Positions 9,491-18,222 of a DNA stretch of 64,000 nucleotides are shown piece after piece. The translations under genes and the position numbers were made by a program. Location: NCBI GenBank assembly GCA_905221195.1, contig CAJNCF010000005.1, positions 1-64,000 on the forward strand, read 5' to 3'. This stretch comes from a bacterium. Lineage in GTDB: Bacteria > Bacillota > Bacilli > Lactobacillales > Streptococcaceae. Every line of letters begins with the position of its first letter. The stretch's first letter is position 1. The notes under the pieces were generated by a model that was given only the letters and a program-made list of their open reading frames with translations, had not been told where the DNA came from and searched no databases.

Positions 9491-9499
9491 CATCTCTTT

Positions 9500-9543
9500 T
9501 GCGAATAAATAGATAGTAGCAGTGAATCTAGTAAACCTAGATT
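9500..9543 (+). promoter_or_regulatory. Cin-box and small hairpin before rpn array 1
   Basis: TGCGAATA (9500-9507) is one base from the ComX consensus TACGAATA. A 7-bp hairpin AATCTAG-taaac-CTAGATT (9525-9543) follows. The same box-plus-hairpin unit, in opposite orientation, precedes the second rpn array near 19.28 kb. A BOX element now separates this copy from its gene. Confidence 0.6.
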
Positions 9544-9651
9544 TAATACTCTTCGAAAATCAAATTCAAACCACGTCAATGTCGCCTTGCCGTACTCAAG
9601 TACAGCCTGCGGCTAGTTTCCTAGTTTGCTCTTTGATTTTCATTGAGTATA
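9544..9651 (+). repeat. BOX element (boxA-boxC, no boxB)
   Basis: It begins TAATACTCTTCGAAAATC and ends GATTTTCATTGAGTATA. It has the GTCGCCTTGCCGTA part of boxA and the TAGTTTCCTAGTTTGCTC part of boxC, but no boxB. It is inserted between the cin-box and the -10/ribosome binding site of the downstream rpn gene. Confidence 0.9.
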
Positions 9652-9681
9652 AAACTGTGGTATAATAAAAGGAGGAAAAGG

Positions 9682-10656
9682 ATGATTCTAAGACATCCGG
9701 GCATCAGCCCGACTAATGACTTGGTTGCTAAGAAGATTTTTAGCAATCCAGAAATCACTTGTCAATTCATTCGCGATATGCTGGATTTACCAGCAAAAAA
9801 TGTAACCATTTTGGAGGGGAGCAATATTCATGTACTACCTTCCATGCCTTACTCGGCGCAGGATTTCTATACTAGTATAGACGTCTTAGCTGAACTAGAT
9901 AATGGTACGCAAGTTATTATTGAAATTCAAGTTCATCATCAGAATTTTTTCATCAATCGTTTGTGGGCTTACTTATGCAGCCAGGTCAATCAAAACCTAG
10001 AGAAAATTCGCCAGCAAGAGGGCAATACCCACCAGAGTTACAAGTATATCGCACCTGTTTACGCAATAGCTATTGTAGATAGTAATTATTTCTCAGATGA
10101 TTTGGCTTTCCATAGCTTTAGTATGCGGGAGGACACGACAGGTGAGGTCTTAACCATCACAAATAATGGACAAGAAAACCATCTAGTCAAGATGGCGTTC
10201 TTGGAACTAAAGAAATACAGAGAAACCAGCAAAGACGAGGTTCGCAAGCCGTGGTTGGAGTTTTTCGGGAACAAGCCTTTTACCCAGCAACCCGAGCGAG
10301 CCATTAGCCAAGCAGATCAACTGCTAGACTATAAGAGCTGGTCCGAGGAGGACAGGAAGATGTTTAGTCAACTACGTATGCGCGAAGAACAAGCCTTGTT
10401 AGCGCAGGACTATGCCTTGGAAACAGCTAGGGCGGAGGGCATTGAACAAGGTCTAGAGCGTGGTCTTGAACAAGGACGAGCTGAGGGCATTGAACAAGGT
10501 TTAGAGCGTGGGAAAGTTGAAGGAAGGGAAGAAGGGAAACTTTTTGCATTTCTGGATATGGTACGCCAACATGTTTTAACTTCCGAATTTGCGAGTGAGC
10601 AATTAGGCATGACCGTCGCTGAGTTTGAGTCACTATTGAAAGACCATCATAAATAA
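9682..10656 (+). CDS. Rpn family recombination-promoting nuclease/putative transposase
   Basis: 324 residues of the PD-(D/E)XK nuclease family (PDDEXK_2, YhgA/Rpn type). The N-terminal half has the nuclease core: MILRHPGISPTNDLVAKKIF, then IDVLAELDNGTQVIIEIQV with the catalytic D...ExQ, then NRLWAYLCSQ. The C-terminal tail is a low-complexity EGIEQGLERG repeat of varying length followed by a small helical end, as in E. coli Rpn proteins. Start is at 9682 behind GGAGG; an upstream TTG lies inside the BOX. In E. coli such proteins stimulate RecA-independent recombination. A cin-box upstream suggests competence control. Confidence 0.85.
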   Translation: MILRHPGISPTNDLVAKKIFSNPEITCQFIRDMLDLPAKNVTILEGSNIHVLPSMPYSAQDFYTSIDVLAELDNGTQVIIEIQVHHQNFFINRLWAYLCSQVNQNLEKIRQQEGNTHQSYKYIAPVYAIAIVDSNYFSDDLAFHSFSMREDTTGEVLTITNNGQENHLVKMAFLELKKYRETSKDEVRKPWLEFFGNKPFTQQPERAISQADQLLDYKSWSEEDRKMFSQLRMREEQALLAQDYALETARAEGIEQGLERGLEQGRAEGIEQGLERGKVEGREEGKLFAFLDMVRQHVLTSEFASEQLGMTVAEFESLLKDHHK

Positions 10657-10660
10657 GACC

Positions 10661-11080
10661 TAAAAATACAGAGAAACCAGCAAAGACGAGGTTCGCAAGC
10701 CATGGTTGGAGTTTTTTGGGAATAAACCTTTTACTCAACAACCTGAGCGAGCAATCAGTCAGGCGGACCAACTGCTAGACTATAAGAGCTGGTCCGAGGA
10801 GGACAGGAAGATGTTTAGTCAACTACGTATGCGAGAAGAACAAGCCTTGTTAGCACAGGACTATGCCTTGGAAACTGCTAGGGCGAAGGGTATCGAACAA
10901 GGCCTTGAACGTGGCCGTGCTGAGGGAATTGAACAAGGACTGGAACGAGGACGAGCAGAGGGTATCGAAGAGGGATTAAAAGTAGGTCTAGTAAATCTAG
11001 TCCGCCAAGGTCTTCTGACATCTGAAGTTGCCAGTCAGCAGTTGGGTATAACTGTCTCTGAGTTTGATTCCTTGCTATGA
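10661..11080 (+). pseudogene. Rpn gene 3' fragment (tandem partial copy)
   Basis: Right after the full gene the sequence re-enters the same gene at the CTAAAAATACAGAGAAACC block. It runs to a full C-terminus: FFGNKPFTQQPERAISQADQLLDYKSW, then RAEGIEQGLERG repeats and QLGITVSEFDSLL. The nuclease core is missing. An open frame of 124 codons begins at an internal ATG with no good ribosome binding site. It is a truncated tandem duplicate. Confidence 0.85.
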
Positions 11081-11149
11081 GGTCGCAGTTTAATATGGTA
11101 GAAAGTTAATGAAATGGCGAGTTATTTTTAAAATACTTGCCATTTTTGC

Positions 11150-11178
11150 TTGACATTTGGGAGGGGTTATAGGATAAT
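11150..11178 (+). promoter_or_regulatory. Strong promoter before candidate sRNA
   Basis: TTGACA (11150-11155), 17-bp spacer, GATAAT (11173-11178). No ORF follows; see the RNA below. Confidence 0.7.
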
Positions 11179-11184
11179 ACCATA

Positions 11185-11318
11185 GAAGTGAGTTCTGTCC
11201 AACTGTCTATGTGGATTAGATATGTGAGGTTTGACTCAGGGTTTAAGCAATTTGTGAGATTTTCACTTGGAAGATAAGGTATTTGAAGAGTATTTCATCT
11301 CACAAAGGCGTTTTTTTT
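11185..11318 (+). ncRNA. Candidate small RNA
   Basis: A consensus promoter is followed by about 130 nt without a credible ORF. The region can fold: CCATAGA with TCTATG near the 5' end, and TTTGTGAGAT (11251-11260) with ATCTCACAAA (11297-11306), then GGCG and eight T. It ends well before the separate promoter of the choline-binding gene. The candidate rests on promoter, fold and T-run only. It could instead be a leader of the next gene if termination is incomplete. Confidence 0.5.
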
Positions 11319-11360
11319 ACCTTTTTTTGAAAAAACGGGTAAAAACTCGAAGAAAACCCT

Positions 11361-11389
11361 TGACAAATCCTGCAAATATTTATATACTG
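11361..11389 (+). promoter_or_regulatory. Promoter of choline-binding protein gene
   Basis: Perfect TTGACA (11361-11366), 17-bp spacer, TATACT (11384-11389), with an AAAGGAG ribosome binding site 55 bp later. Confidence 0.85.
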
Positions 11390-11450
11390 TATGGTAGTAA
11401 GATAGTCTTACGAAAAAAATATTTTAAAGAAAAACAAAGGAGATAAAACG

Positions 11451-12431
11451 ATGAAAAAAGTTTTATTGACAAGCGCAGTCGCTCTCGCAGCATTTGGTGC
11501 TGTACAAGCTGTTTCAGCTGATGTTACCAACGGTAATAGTACAAGTGGTCGTGTAAACCCACTTACAGGACAAATTGATAAGACACCATATACAGCAAAT
11601 GAACACCCTTCATTCCACCATGAAGTGCCAGAAGCTGACCAATACAAACCAGCAGCTCCAGCTACAAACCCATACGCTGTAAGAAATCGTATCGGTAAAG
11701 ATGGTAAAGTTTTACCAGATGTATTTGGAAATGGTACTCATGTTCGTGTGCATGTTAAAGATGTACAAGGTAACCCTGTAGCAGGTGCTAAAGTAGCTGC
11801 TTTGGTATACAAAACACCAGAAGACTTTGACAACTACAAAAAACCAGCTTTGATTGAAGGAGTTACTGACGCAGCAGGTGATGTTGAATTTGCTGTTGAA
11901 AACGGTGGTTATGTAGTTTACCGTGTTGATGAAGCTCCAAAAGGTTACTTTGTTCCTGCTAAACTTACAGTAGGTACTCTACTTGATGCAGAAGAAGTTG
12001 TACGTGAAGGTTCAGACATGTTTGTTACTGGAGAGTTGGTAATCGAAAAAACTGACACTTATAACGTTGCTCGTACTGAGTGGGTGCAAGGTGAAAACGG
12101 ATGGCACTACTTCGACAACAACAAACAAGCTACTGGTTGGAAACAAATCGACGGTAAATGGTACTTCTTTAACGCTGAAGGCGTAATGCAAAAATGGTGG
12201 GTTAAAGATGGCAACACTTGGTACTACCTAAACGGTTCAGGTGCTATGGAAACTGGTTGGTTGCAAGACGGTGGTAAATGGTACTTCCTTGAAGCATCAG
12301 GTGCTATGAAAGCTAACCAATGGTTTGAAGTTGCTGGTAAATGGTACTACGTTGACGGTTCAGGTGCCCTTGCAGTTAACACAACTGTAGGTGGATACAC
12401 TGTAAACGGAAACGGTGAATGGGTTAACTAA
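11451..12431 (+). CDS. Choline-binding surface protein with Ig-like domain
   Basis: 326 residues. A signal peptide (MKKVLLTSAVALAAFGAVQAVSA) is followed by a linker and a beta-sandwich domain at about residues 95-200 (VRVHVKDVQGNPVAGAKVAAL, GDVEFAVENGGYVVYRVDEAPKGYF) like the Cna-B/SpaA prealbumin fold. From residue 205 there are five or six choline-binding repeats (GW...GKWYYF/L). It is expected to sit on teichoic-acid phosphocholine. The Ig-like part suggests an adhesin or ligand-binding role; no catalytic domain is visible. Codon usage is of the highly expressed type. I cannot match it to a named Cbp. Confidence 0.87.
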   Translation: MKKVLLTSAVALAAFGAVQAVSADVTNGNSTSGRVNPLTGQIDKTPYTANEHPSFHHEVPEADQYKPAAPATNPYAVRNRIGKDGKVLPDVFGNGTHVRVHVKDVQGNPVAGAKVAALVYKTPEDFDNYKKPALIEGVTDAAGDVEFAVENGGYVVYRVDEAPKGYFVPAKLTVGTLLDAEEVVREGSDMFVTGELVIEKTDTYNVARTEWVQGENGWHYFDNNKQATGWKQIDGKWYFFNAEGVMQKWWVKDGNTWYYLNGSGAMETGWLQDGGKWYFLEASGAMKANQWFEVAGKWYYVDGSGALAVNTTVGGYTVNGNGEWVN

Positions 12432-12445
12432 TTTAGTTTAATCAA

Positions 12446-12479
12446 AAAAGCAGAAGATTTCTTCTGCTTTTTATTTTTT
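12446..12479 (+). terminator. Terminator after first cbp gene
   Basis: AAAAGCAGAAGA-tt-TCTTCTGCTTTTTATTTTTT. Confidence 0.85.
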
Positions 12480-12576
12480 ACATAAAAAGTTCAGTTTTTC
12501 TTAGAATTTTTTTAAAAAATAAGATACAATAAAGCTAGGTTTATCACCTAAATTTTTAAAAATGGAGAATATTCAA

Positions 12577-13902
12577 ATGAAGAATAAAAAAGCTTTAGCT
12601 CTAGCATTAGCCAGTCTAACAATGGCAAGTGCAGCAGTTTTGACAAGTTATTCTGCTATCACTGCTAGTCCAGTAAGTGCGGAAGAAGTTGTTTATAGAA
12701 CTGAGTGGGTCACAGTAATTAATGGTCGGTCACAAGAACGTAAGACAGTATTTTTTGAAGATGGGAATCAGCCGATTTCTAAACACTCAACAATTGAAGG
12801 ATTTGAATTTCAACGTGCTTATGTTGAAGGAGGAAGAAAATACTATTTATTCGTTGAGAAAGGGACAAAGATTGATGATTATGTAAACGATCCTGATGCT
12901 TCCGTCAGTGACTTAAATACTCAGGGTTATAAGACGTCGGATAAGGATGTAAAATGGCGTGAGTCAGCTGGTAATCGTTATCTTTATTATAAAGGAAATC
13001 CTGTAAAAGGATGGGCAAATGTTGATGGTAAAACTTACTATTTTGATAGTGAAGGTGTTATGGCTCACGGAGTTCTTGAAAACACATCTGAACGTTACTA
13101 TCTAGATGGTCAAGGTGTTAAGAAAACTGGTTTCATTAAAGTAGGAGAAAAAACCTATTATTTTGTGTCAGATGGAGCTCGTAAGACAGAAGTTGTTACC
13201 GATAATGGTAAAACTTATTTTGTCAAAGATGGTGTTGTGACAACTGGAGTTCATAAAGTTGGTGCGAAATGGTACTTCTTTGCTGAAGATGGCACAACCA
13301 AGTCAGGTATTGTAAAAGATAGTGCTGGTAAATGGTATTACATTACTTCAGAAGGTGAACGTAAGACTGGCCTTATCAAGGGTGCTGGTGACAAGTATTA
13401 CTTTGTCACAGAAGAAGGTGAACGTAAGTTCGGTGAAATCACTGTTGACGGTAAAACTTACTTCTTGACAGATGATTCTGACACTAAAGCTGGATGGAAT
13501 AAAGTTGACAATAACTGGATTTATGTGAATAAAGAAGGTAAACGTCAAGTTGGTTGGTTGCAAGATGGTGGTAAGTGGTATTACTTTAACGCTGAAGGTA
13601 TCATGCAAAAATGGTGGGTTAAAGATGGTAGCACTTGGTATTATCTAAACGGTTCAGGCGAAATGCAAACAGGTTGGTTGCAAGATGGTAGCACTTGGTA
13701 CTATCTAAACGGTTCAGGTGCTATGCAAACAGGTTGGGCTAAAGTAGGTGATTCATGGTACTACCTTAAAGGCTCAGGTGCTATGGTAACTGGTTGGTTC
13801 CAAGTAGGCGGTAAATGGTACTATGCTTATAGTTCAGGTGCCCTTGCAGTAAATACTACAGTTGATGGTTACTATGTAAATGCTAACGGTGAATGGGTAT
13901 AA
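12577..13902 (+). CDS. Choline-binding surface protein, long repeat tail
   Basis: 441 residues. I start at MKNKKALALAL behind GGAG (9 bp gap); the first in-frame ATG at 12562 overlaps the ribosome binding site. The signal peptide ends near SPVSAEE. Residues about 40-115 form a short unique domain (YRTEWVTVINGRSQERKTVFF, KYYLFVEKGTKID). About 14 cell-wall-binding repeats follow, the first ones divergent (GKTYYF, GERKTG), the last ones canonical (TWYYLNGSGAMQTGW). The C-terminus ALAVNTTVDGYYVNANGEWV is typical of LytA-type proteins. No enzyme domain is seen. Function beyond cell-surface attachment is unknown. Confidence 0.86.
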   Translation: MKNKKALALALASLTMASAAVLTSYSAITASPVSAEEVVYRTEWVTVINGRSQERKTVFFEDGNQPISKHSTIEGFEFQRAYVEGGRKYYLFVEKGTKIDDYVNDPDASVSDLNTQGYKTSDKDVKWRESAGNRYLYYKGNPVKGWANVDGKTYYFDSEGVMAHGVLENTSERYYLDGQGVKKTGFIKVGEKTYYFVSDGARKTEVVTDNGKTYFVKDGVVTTGVHKVGAKWYFFAEDGTTKSGIVKDSAGKWYYITSEGERKTGLIKGAGDKYYFVTEEGERKFGEITVDGKTYFLTDDSDTKAGWNKVDNNWIYVNKEGKRQVGWLQDGGKWYYFNAEGIMQKWWVKDGSTWYYLNGSGEMQTGWLQDGSTWYYLNGSGAMQTGWAKVGDSWYYLKGSGAMVTGWFQVGGKWYYAYSSGALAVNTTVDGYYVNANGEWV

Positions 13903-13908
13903 AATAAC

Positions 13909-13936
13909 AAAGAGAGTGGTTAGAACTGCTCTCTTT
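13909..13936 (+). terminator. Terminator after second cbp gene
   Basis: AAAGAGAG-tggttagaactg-CTCTCTTT; the trailing T-run is short. Confidence 0.7.
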
Positions 13937-13976
13937 CTGTTACTTTTAAATATTTCTACACTTTTTATGTTTTTTA

Positions 13977-14005
13977 TTGCATTTGTTATATGAATAGGAT
14001 ATAAT
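13977..14005 (+). promoter_or_regulatory. Promoter of third cbp gene
   Basis: TTGCAT (13977-13982), 17-bp spacer, TATAAT (14000-14005); AAAGGAGG follows before the ATG. Confidence 0.75.
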
Positions 14006-14044
14006 CTATATAAATTTAACCATTTAATAAAGGAGGTTCTTCTC

Positions 14045-15628
14045 ATGAAGAAAACAGTAACAGGTATCTTGCTAGCTACTTCTGTGCTAGCTATGGCTAC
14101 GGTTCAACAAGTAAAAGCTGCTGAAACAGGGGCAACAACGGTTTCAACAACTTCTACGGTTAAAGAAGTTCACTATGTGGCATTTCAAAATGGTAGACTT
14201 GTTGATATCAAAGCTGCATTGACAGGATCTGCTGTAACAGATGCATCTATTAAGGAACAGCCTAAAATTGAGAACTATAAGTATACTACTAGTGAAGAAA
14301 TGGATGGTATACTATATCATACATATGCTCCAGATGCTACAACTGCTGCAACAGGCACTACGAATTCTGGTACTCAGACCAATCCATACCATAGAGATAA
14401 CAACCAAAACACTGGTACTAGTACAAATAATAATGGCTCAACAACAAATTCTAATTCTCCAGTAAAAACAGTTCGTTTTGTAGAATATAAACCTGGTAGT
14501 GATGTTCCAGTTGATATTAAAGATCCACGTACAGGATCTGCAGCTTCAGATACCAGTCGTCTTGATATTGCCAACTATACTTACGTTAATGGTGAGTTAA
14601 AAGGTGATACACTTTACCATATATATCGCTCAAATTTAACGACTAATACTAACCAAAATCAATCTACAACAGTAAGTGGTGGTCAGTTCAAAACAGAGAA
14701 TGGAAAAGTCTACTATATCAAGGACGGTAAAAAGGTTAGCGGTTGGCAAAAAATCGATGATAAGACTTACTACTTTGAAGCTGATGGGGCTATGAAGAAA
14801 GGTCTATTGACTGCAGGTGATAAACAATACTATCTAGATGAAAAAGATGGTGTTAAAAAGCTTGGATTTGTAAAAGTTGCTGATAAGATTTATTATTTTG
14901 TAGAAGACGGTGAGAAGAAAACTGGTTTTATTAAAATTGATGATAAAACTTACTATCTAAAAGAAGGTGTTCGTCTAACGGGGGATATTACAGTAGACGG
15001 GAAACATTATTTCTTAGATGAGGAAGGTGTCCTTAAACCAGGTCTTGTTTTAATTGATGGTAAAAAATTCTTTATTGATGATGAGGGAAATCGTCATGTT
15101 GGATGGAAGAAAATTGGGCTTGATTGGTATTATTTCTCTAAAGAGGATGGAATGAAAACTGGTTGGCTTAAAGATGGTTCTTGGTACTACTTGGATGAAA
15201 CTGGTGTGATGAAGACTGGTTGGAAACAAGTTGATGGTAATTGGTACTATCTTAACGGCTCAGGTGCTATGGAAACTGGCTGGAAATTTATAAATGGTAG
15301 CTGGTATCATTTTGATAGTTTAGGTAAAATGGGTACTAGATGGATAAAAGAAAATGGTACCTGGTATTATCTTGATGGCTCAGGTGCTATGCAAACTGGT
15401 TGGAAGCTTTTAGATGGTACCTGGTATTATCTCAATGCTTCAGGTGCTATGCAAACTGGCTGGTTGAAACAAGGTGGTAGCTGGTATTATCTTGATGGTT
15501 CAGGCGCTATGAAGACTGGTTGGTTCCAAGTTGGGGGCAAATGGTACTACTCATATTCATCAGGAGTCTTGGCTGTGAATACAACCATTAATGGATACTA
15601 TGTAAATGCCAATGGTGAGTGGGTATAA
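14045..15628 (+). CDS. Choline-binding surface protein with duplicated N-terminal domain
   Basis: 527 residues with a signal peptide (to about VQQVKAAE). Two copies of a domain of about 65 residues follow. The first is VHYVAFQNGRLVDIKAALTG, then NYKYTTSEEMDGILYHTY. The second is VRFVEYKPGSDVPVDIKDPR, then NYTYVNGELKGDTLYHIY. A Thr/Asn/Ser-rich linker separates them (TNTNQNQS type). From residue 215 about 14 choline-binding repeats run to the NANGEWV end. It is phosphocholine-anchored on the surface. The paired domain looks like a ligand-binding module but I do not recognise a named family. It has its own promoter and terminator. Confidence 0.86.
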   Translation: MKKTVTGILLATSVLAMATVQQVKAAETGATTVSTTSTVKEVHYVAFQNGRLVDIKAALTGSAVTDASIKEQPKIENYKYTTSEEMDGILYHTYAPDATTAATGTTNSGTQTNPYHRDNNQNTGTSTNNNGSTTNSNSPVKTVRFVEYKPGSDVPVDIKDPRTGSAASDTSRLDIANYTYVNGELKGDTLYHIYRSNLTTNTNQNQSTTVSGGQFKTENGKVYYIKDGKKVSGWQKIDDKTYYFEADGAMKKGLLTAGDKQYYLDEKDGVKKLGFVKVADKIYYFVEDGEKKTGFIKIDDKTYYLKEGVRLTGDITVDGKHYFLDEEGVLKPGLVLIDGKKFFIDDEGNRHVGWKKIGLDWYYFSKEDGMKTGWLKDGSWYYLDETGVMKTGWKQVDGNWYYLNGSGAMETGWKFINGSWYHFDSLGKMGTRWIKENGTWYYLDGSGAMQTGWKLLDGTWYYLNASGAMQTGWLKQGGSWYYLDGSGAMKTGWFQVGGKWYYSYSSGVLAVNTTINGYYVNANGEWV

Positions 15629-15669
15629 CATATAAAAAATAATACTGAGAAAAAGATTTCAAAATGATA

Positions 15670-15715
15670 AAAACGCATAATATCAGGTATAGGAAAGCTT
15701 GATACTATGCGTTTT
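15670..15715 (+). terminator. Terminator after third cbp gene
   Basis: AAAACGCATA and TATGCGTTTT pair over 10 bp around a 26-nt loop; A/T runs on both sides allow action on either strand. Confidence 0.7.
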
Positions 15716-15828
15716 AGTATGGATATATTTCTATAGTTTTATTTTTGAACGGCAGGTTATTTATTGAATTTAATAAAAGAAAATGGTAAAATAGTGCTAA
15801 AAAGAGTATTAAAGGTGGTAGATATTTT

Positions 15829-17649
15829 ATGGATAAGAAAAAACTTCTTACTGCTAGTTTAGCTAGTGTTGCTGTTCTAGGATTGGCGTTTGCTACATCT
15901 CAACCGTCAGTTGTAAAAGCTGAAGAAGAAACTACAGCTCAAAATGAATTCTTAGCTAATTTTGATAAAGCTTTAGATGAGACTGTTAAAGCTTTAGAGG
16001 AAGATGCAAAAAATAATCCAGAATCAGCTGACCAAATCAAAGAAACCATTGCCAATTTAAAAGCAGAAGCAGCTAAAAACAGAGCTGAATTTGAAAAAGG
16101 ATTTAAAAATGGTGTAACAGCAGAAGCAGCTGAAAAAGAAGTTGAAAAAGCTGCTAAGGCAGAGGAAGCTGCTGAGGAAGCTGAAGCTCAAGAAGAGGCT
16201 GCAGCACAAAAAGAATTTTTAGCTAATTTTGATAAAGCACTAGAAGATGCAATCGCAGAATTAAAAAAAGCGGATACTCAAAAGGATCCAGAATTAGAAA
16301 AACAAGTTCAAGATGCAATTACAAAATTAAAAGAAGAAGCAGCTAAACAGAAAAGAGAAATCGAGGATGGTTTCAAAAATGGTTTAACTGTAGAAGAAGC
16401 TGAAAAAGCAATCGATGATGCAAATAAAAAAGCTGAGGAAGAAGCAAAAGCAGAAGCTGAAGAAAAAGCAGCACAAGATGAGTTCTTAGCAAATTATGAT
16501 AAAGCATTAGAAGAGGCTGTTAAAGAATTAGAAAAAGCTGAAACTAATAGTCCAGAAGAAGCAAAAGCAAAAGCTGACACAATTGCAGCATTAAAAGCAG
16601 CATCAGAACAAACAAGATCAGCAATCGTAGAAGGCTTCAAAAAAGGAATGACTGTAGAAGAAGCTGAAAAATTAATTGATCAAGCAAATGAGAAAGCTGC
16701 AGCAGAAGATAAAGAAGCGGCAGCAAAAGAGAAAGCAGCTCAAGACGAATTCTTATCGAATTATGATAAGGCATTAGAAGAGGCAGTTAAAGCATTAGAA
16801 GCAGCTAAAACTAATAGTCCAGAAGAAGTCAAAGCAAAAGCCGATACAATTGCAGCGTTAAAAGCAGCAGCAACTCAAACAAGAGCAGAAATCGTAGAAG
16901 GCTTTAAAAAAGGTTTGACTGTAAAACAAGCTGAAGCTTTAATCGATGCAGCAAATAAAAAAGCAGCAGAAGAAGATAAAGAAGCGGCAGCAAAAGAGAA
17001 AGCAGCTCAAGACGAATTCTTATCGAATTATGATAAGGCATTAGAAGAGGCAGTTAAAGCATTAGAAGCAGCTAAAACTAATAGTCCAGAAGAAGTCAAA
17101 GCAAAAGCTGATACAATTGCAGCGTTAAAAGCAGCAGCAGCGCAAACAAGAGCAGAGATTGTAGAAGGCTTCAAAAAAGGATTAACAGCAAAACAAGCTG
17201 AAGTATTTATCGATGAATTAAATAAAAAAGCAGCAGAAGAAGATAAAGAAGCACAAACTAATAATAGAGTAGAGTCTTCAAATGGACAAGAAGCTCCTAT
17301 TAATGAAGTTTCAGAATTTGACTTGTCTACATTAAAGGGAGGCGTTGCAGAGAGCAAAGGTAATCAAAATAGCCGAGTACCAGAAAAGTTACCAGCTACT
17401 CCTGCTTCTCAACCAGGACAAGAACCAGCTGCAACCCCAGCAGAGTCACCAGCTCCAGCTCAAGCTGAGACAGCAACTCCAGCTGTAGCAGGTACTAGCC
17501 AAGATAATACTTATCAAGCACCAGCTGCAAAAGCGGAAGATAAGAAAGAACTTCCAAATACTGGTGGTAAAGATAACGTTGCAATTGCATCATTAGGATT
17601 CCTAGGCTTGCTCCTTGGTGCCCTTCCATTTGTTAAACGTAAAAACTAA
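15829..17649 (+). CDS. LPXTG-anchored surface protein with five helical repeats
   Basis: 606 residues. The signal peptide ends near VVKAEE. Five tandem helical repeats of about 85-90 residues follow (core EFLANFDKALEEAVKALE, then IAALKAAAxQTRAEIVEGF, then KGLTxxQAE). A Pro/Ala/Glu-rich wall-spanning segment comes next, and the C-terminus is LPNTG, a hydrophobic stretch and KRKN. Sortase A would anchor it to peptidoglycan. Each repeat is predicted to be a charged three-helix bundle, so the protein is a stiff rod; ligand unknown. The promoter is TTGAAT-17-TAAAAT about 50 bp upstream. It could be related to pneumococcal helical adhesins, but I cannot name it. Confidence 0.87.
   Translation: MDKKKLLTASLASVAVLGLAFATSQPSVVKAEEETTAQNEFLANFDKALDETVKALEEDAKNNPESADQIKETIANLKAEAAKNRAEFEKGFKNGVTAEAAEKEVEKAAKAEEAAEEAEAQEEAAAQKEFLANFDKALEDAIAELKKADTQKDPELEKQVQDAITKLKEEAAKQKREIEDGFKNGLTVEEAEKAIDDANKKAEEEAKAEAEEKAAQDEFLANYDKALEEAVKELEKAETNSPEEAKAKADTIAALKAASEQTRSAIVEGFKKGMTVEEAEKLIDQANEKAAAEDKEAAAKEKAAQDEFLSNYDKALEEAVKALEAAKTNSPEEVKAKADTIAALKAAATQTRAEIVEGFKKGLTVKQAEALIDAANKKAAEEDKEAAAKEKAAQDEFLSNYDKALEEAVKALEAAKTNSPEEVKAKADTIAALKAAAAQTRAEIVEGFKKGLTAKQAEVFIDELNKKAAEEDKEAQTNNRVESSNGQEAPINEVSEFDLSTLKGGVAESKGNQNSRVPEKLPATPASQPGQEPAATPAESPAPAQAETATPAVAGTSQDNTYQAPAAKAEDKKELPNTGGKDNVAIASLGFLGLLLGALPFVKRKN
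16744..17277 (+). repeat. 267-bp tandem DNA repeat in the LPXTG gene
   Basis: The block starting GACGAATTCTTATCG at 16744 recurs at 17011, a period of 267 bp (89 codons), with very few base differences. The earlier repeats are more diverged. Recent duplication, and so possible length variation between strains, is implied. Confidence 0.85.
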
Positions 17650-17665
17650 TTTTTGAAGATATGAG

Positions 17666-17692
17666 AGAGAAGGACTTGTGACCTTCTCTTTG
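17666..17692 (+). terminator. Terminator of LPXTG gene
   Basis: AGAGAAGG-acttgtga-CCTTCTCT then TTG. Confidence 0.7.
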
Positions 17693-17718
17693 TATTATTC
17701 CAGATTTAAAATACAATA

Positions 17719-17757
17719 AAAAGTGAACAAGACAATATTTCAGTCCTGTTCACTTTT
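17719..17757. terminator. Bidirectional terminator
   Basis: AAAAGTGAACA and TGTTCACTTTT form an 11-bp stem between the convergent LPXTG gene and the minus-strand rpn array. Confidence 0.75.
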
Positions 17758-17773
17758 ATGTTATTTTATAAAC

Positions 17774-18217
17774 TTACAACAGCGCCTCAAACTCAGCGAC
17801 AGTTATTCCCAATTGCTCACTCGCAACTTCAGAAGTCAGAATGCCTTGCTGGACTAGATTTACTAGACCTACTTTTAATCCCTCTTTGATACCCTCTACT
17901 CTTCCTCGTTCCAGTCCTTGTTCAATTCCCTCAGCACGGCCACGTTCAAGGCCACGCTCTAGACCTTGTTCAATACCACGTTCTAATCCTCTTTCTTCAG
18001 CTTGTTCCAAGGCATAGTCCTGTGCTAACAAGGCTTGTTCTTCACGTCTGCGTTGTTCACTAAACATTTTCCTATCCTCCTCGGACCAGCTCTTGTAGTC
18101 TAGCAATTGATCTGCTTGGCTGATGGCTCGCTCGGGTGCTTGGGTAAAGGGTTTGTTACCGAAAAACTCCAACCACGGCTTACGAACCTCGTCTTTGCTG
18201 GTTTCTCTGTATTTTTT
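17774..18217 (-). pseudogene. Rpn gene 3' fragment (array 2)
   Basis: On the minus strand, downstream of the full rpn gene, a second partial copy starts at the same CTAAAAAATACAGAGAAACC block as the partial copy of array 1. It runs through FFGNKPFTQAPERAIS and the RGLERGIEQGLERG repeats to VAEFEALL. The nuclease core is absent. The internal ATG that opens a 132-codon frame has no convincing ribosome binding site. Confidence 0.85.
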
Positions 18218-18222
18218 AGTTC

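Noticed and set aside
10410-10610. Minus-strand proline/serine/arginine-rich ORFs within the rpn tails
   Set aside because: Antisense frames of the EGIEQGLERG repeat; low complexity, no ribosome binding site.
11690-15600. Regular short repeats resembling a CRISPR-like array
   Set aside because: Spacing of about 60 bp is in-frame choline-binding repeats of coding sequence, without unique spacers.
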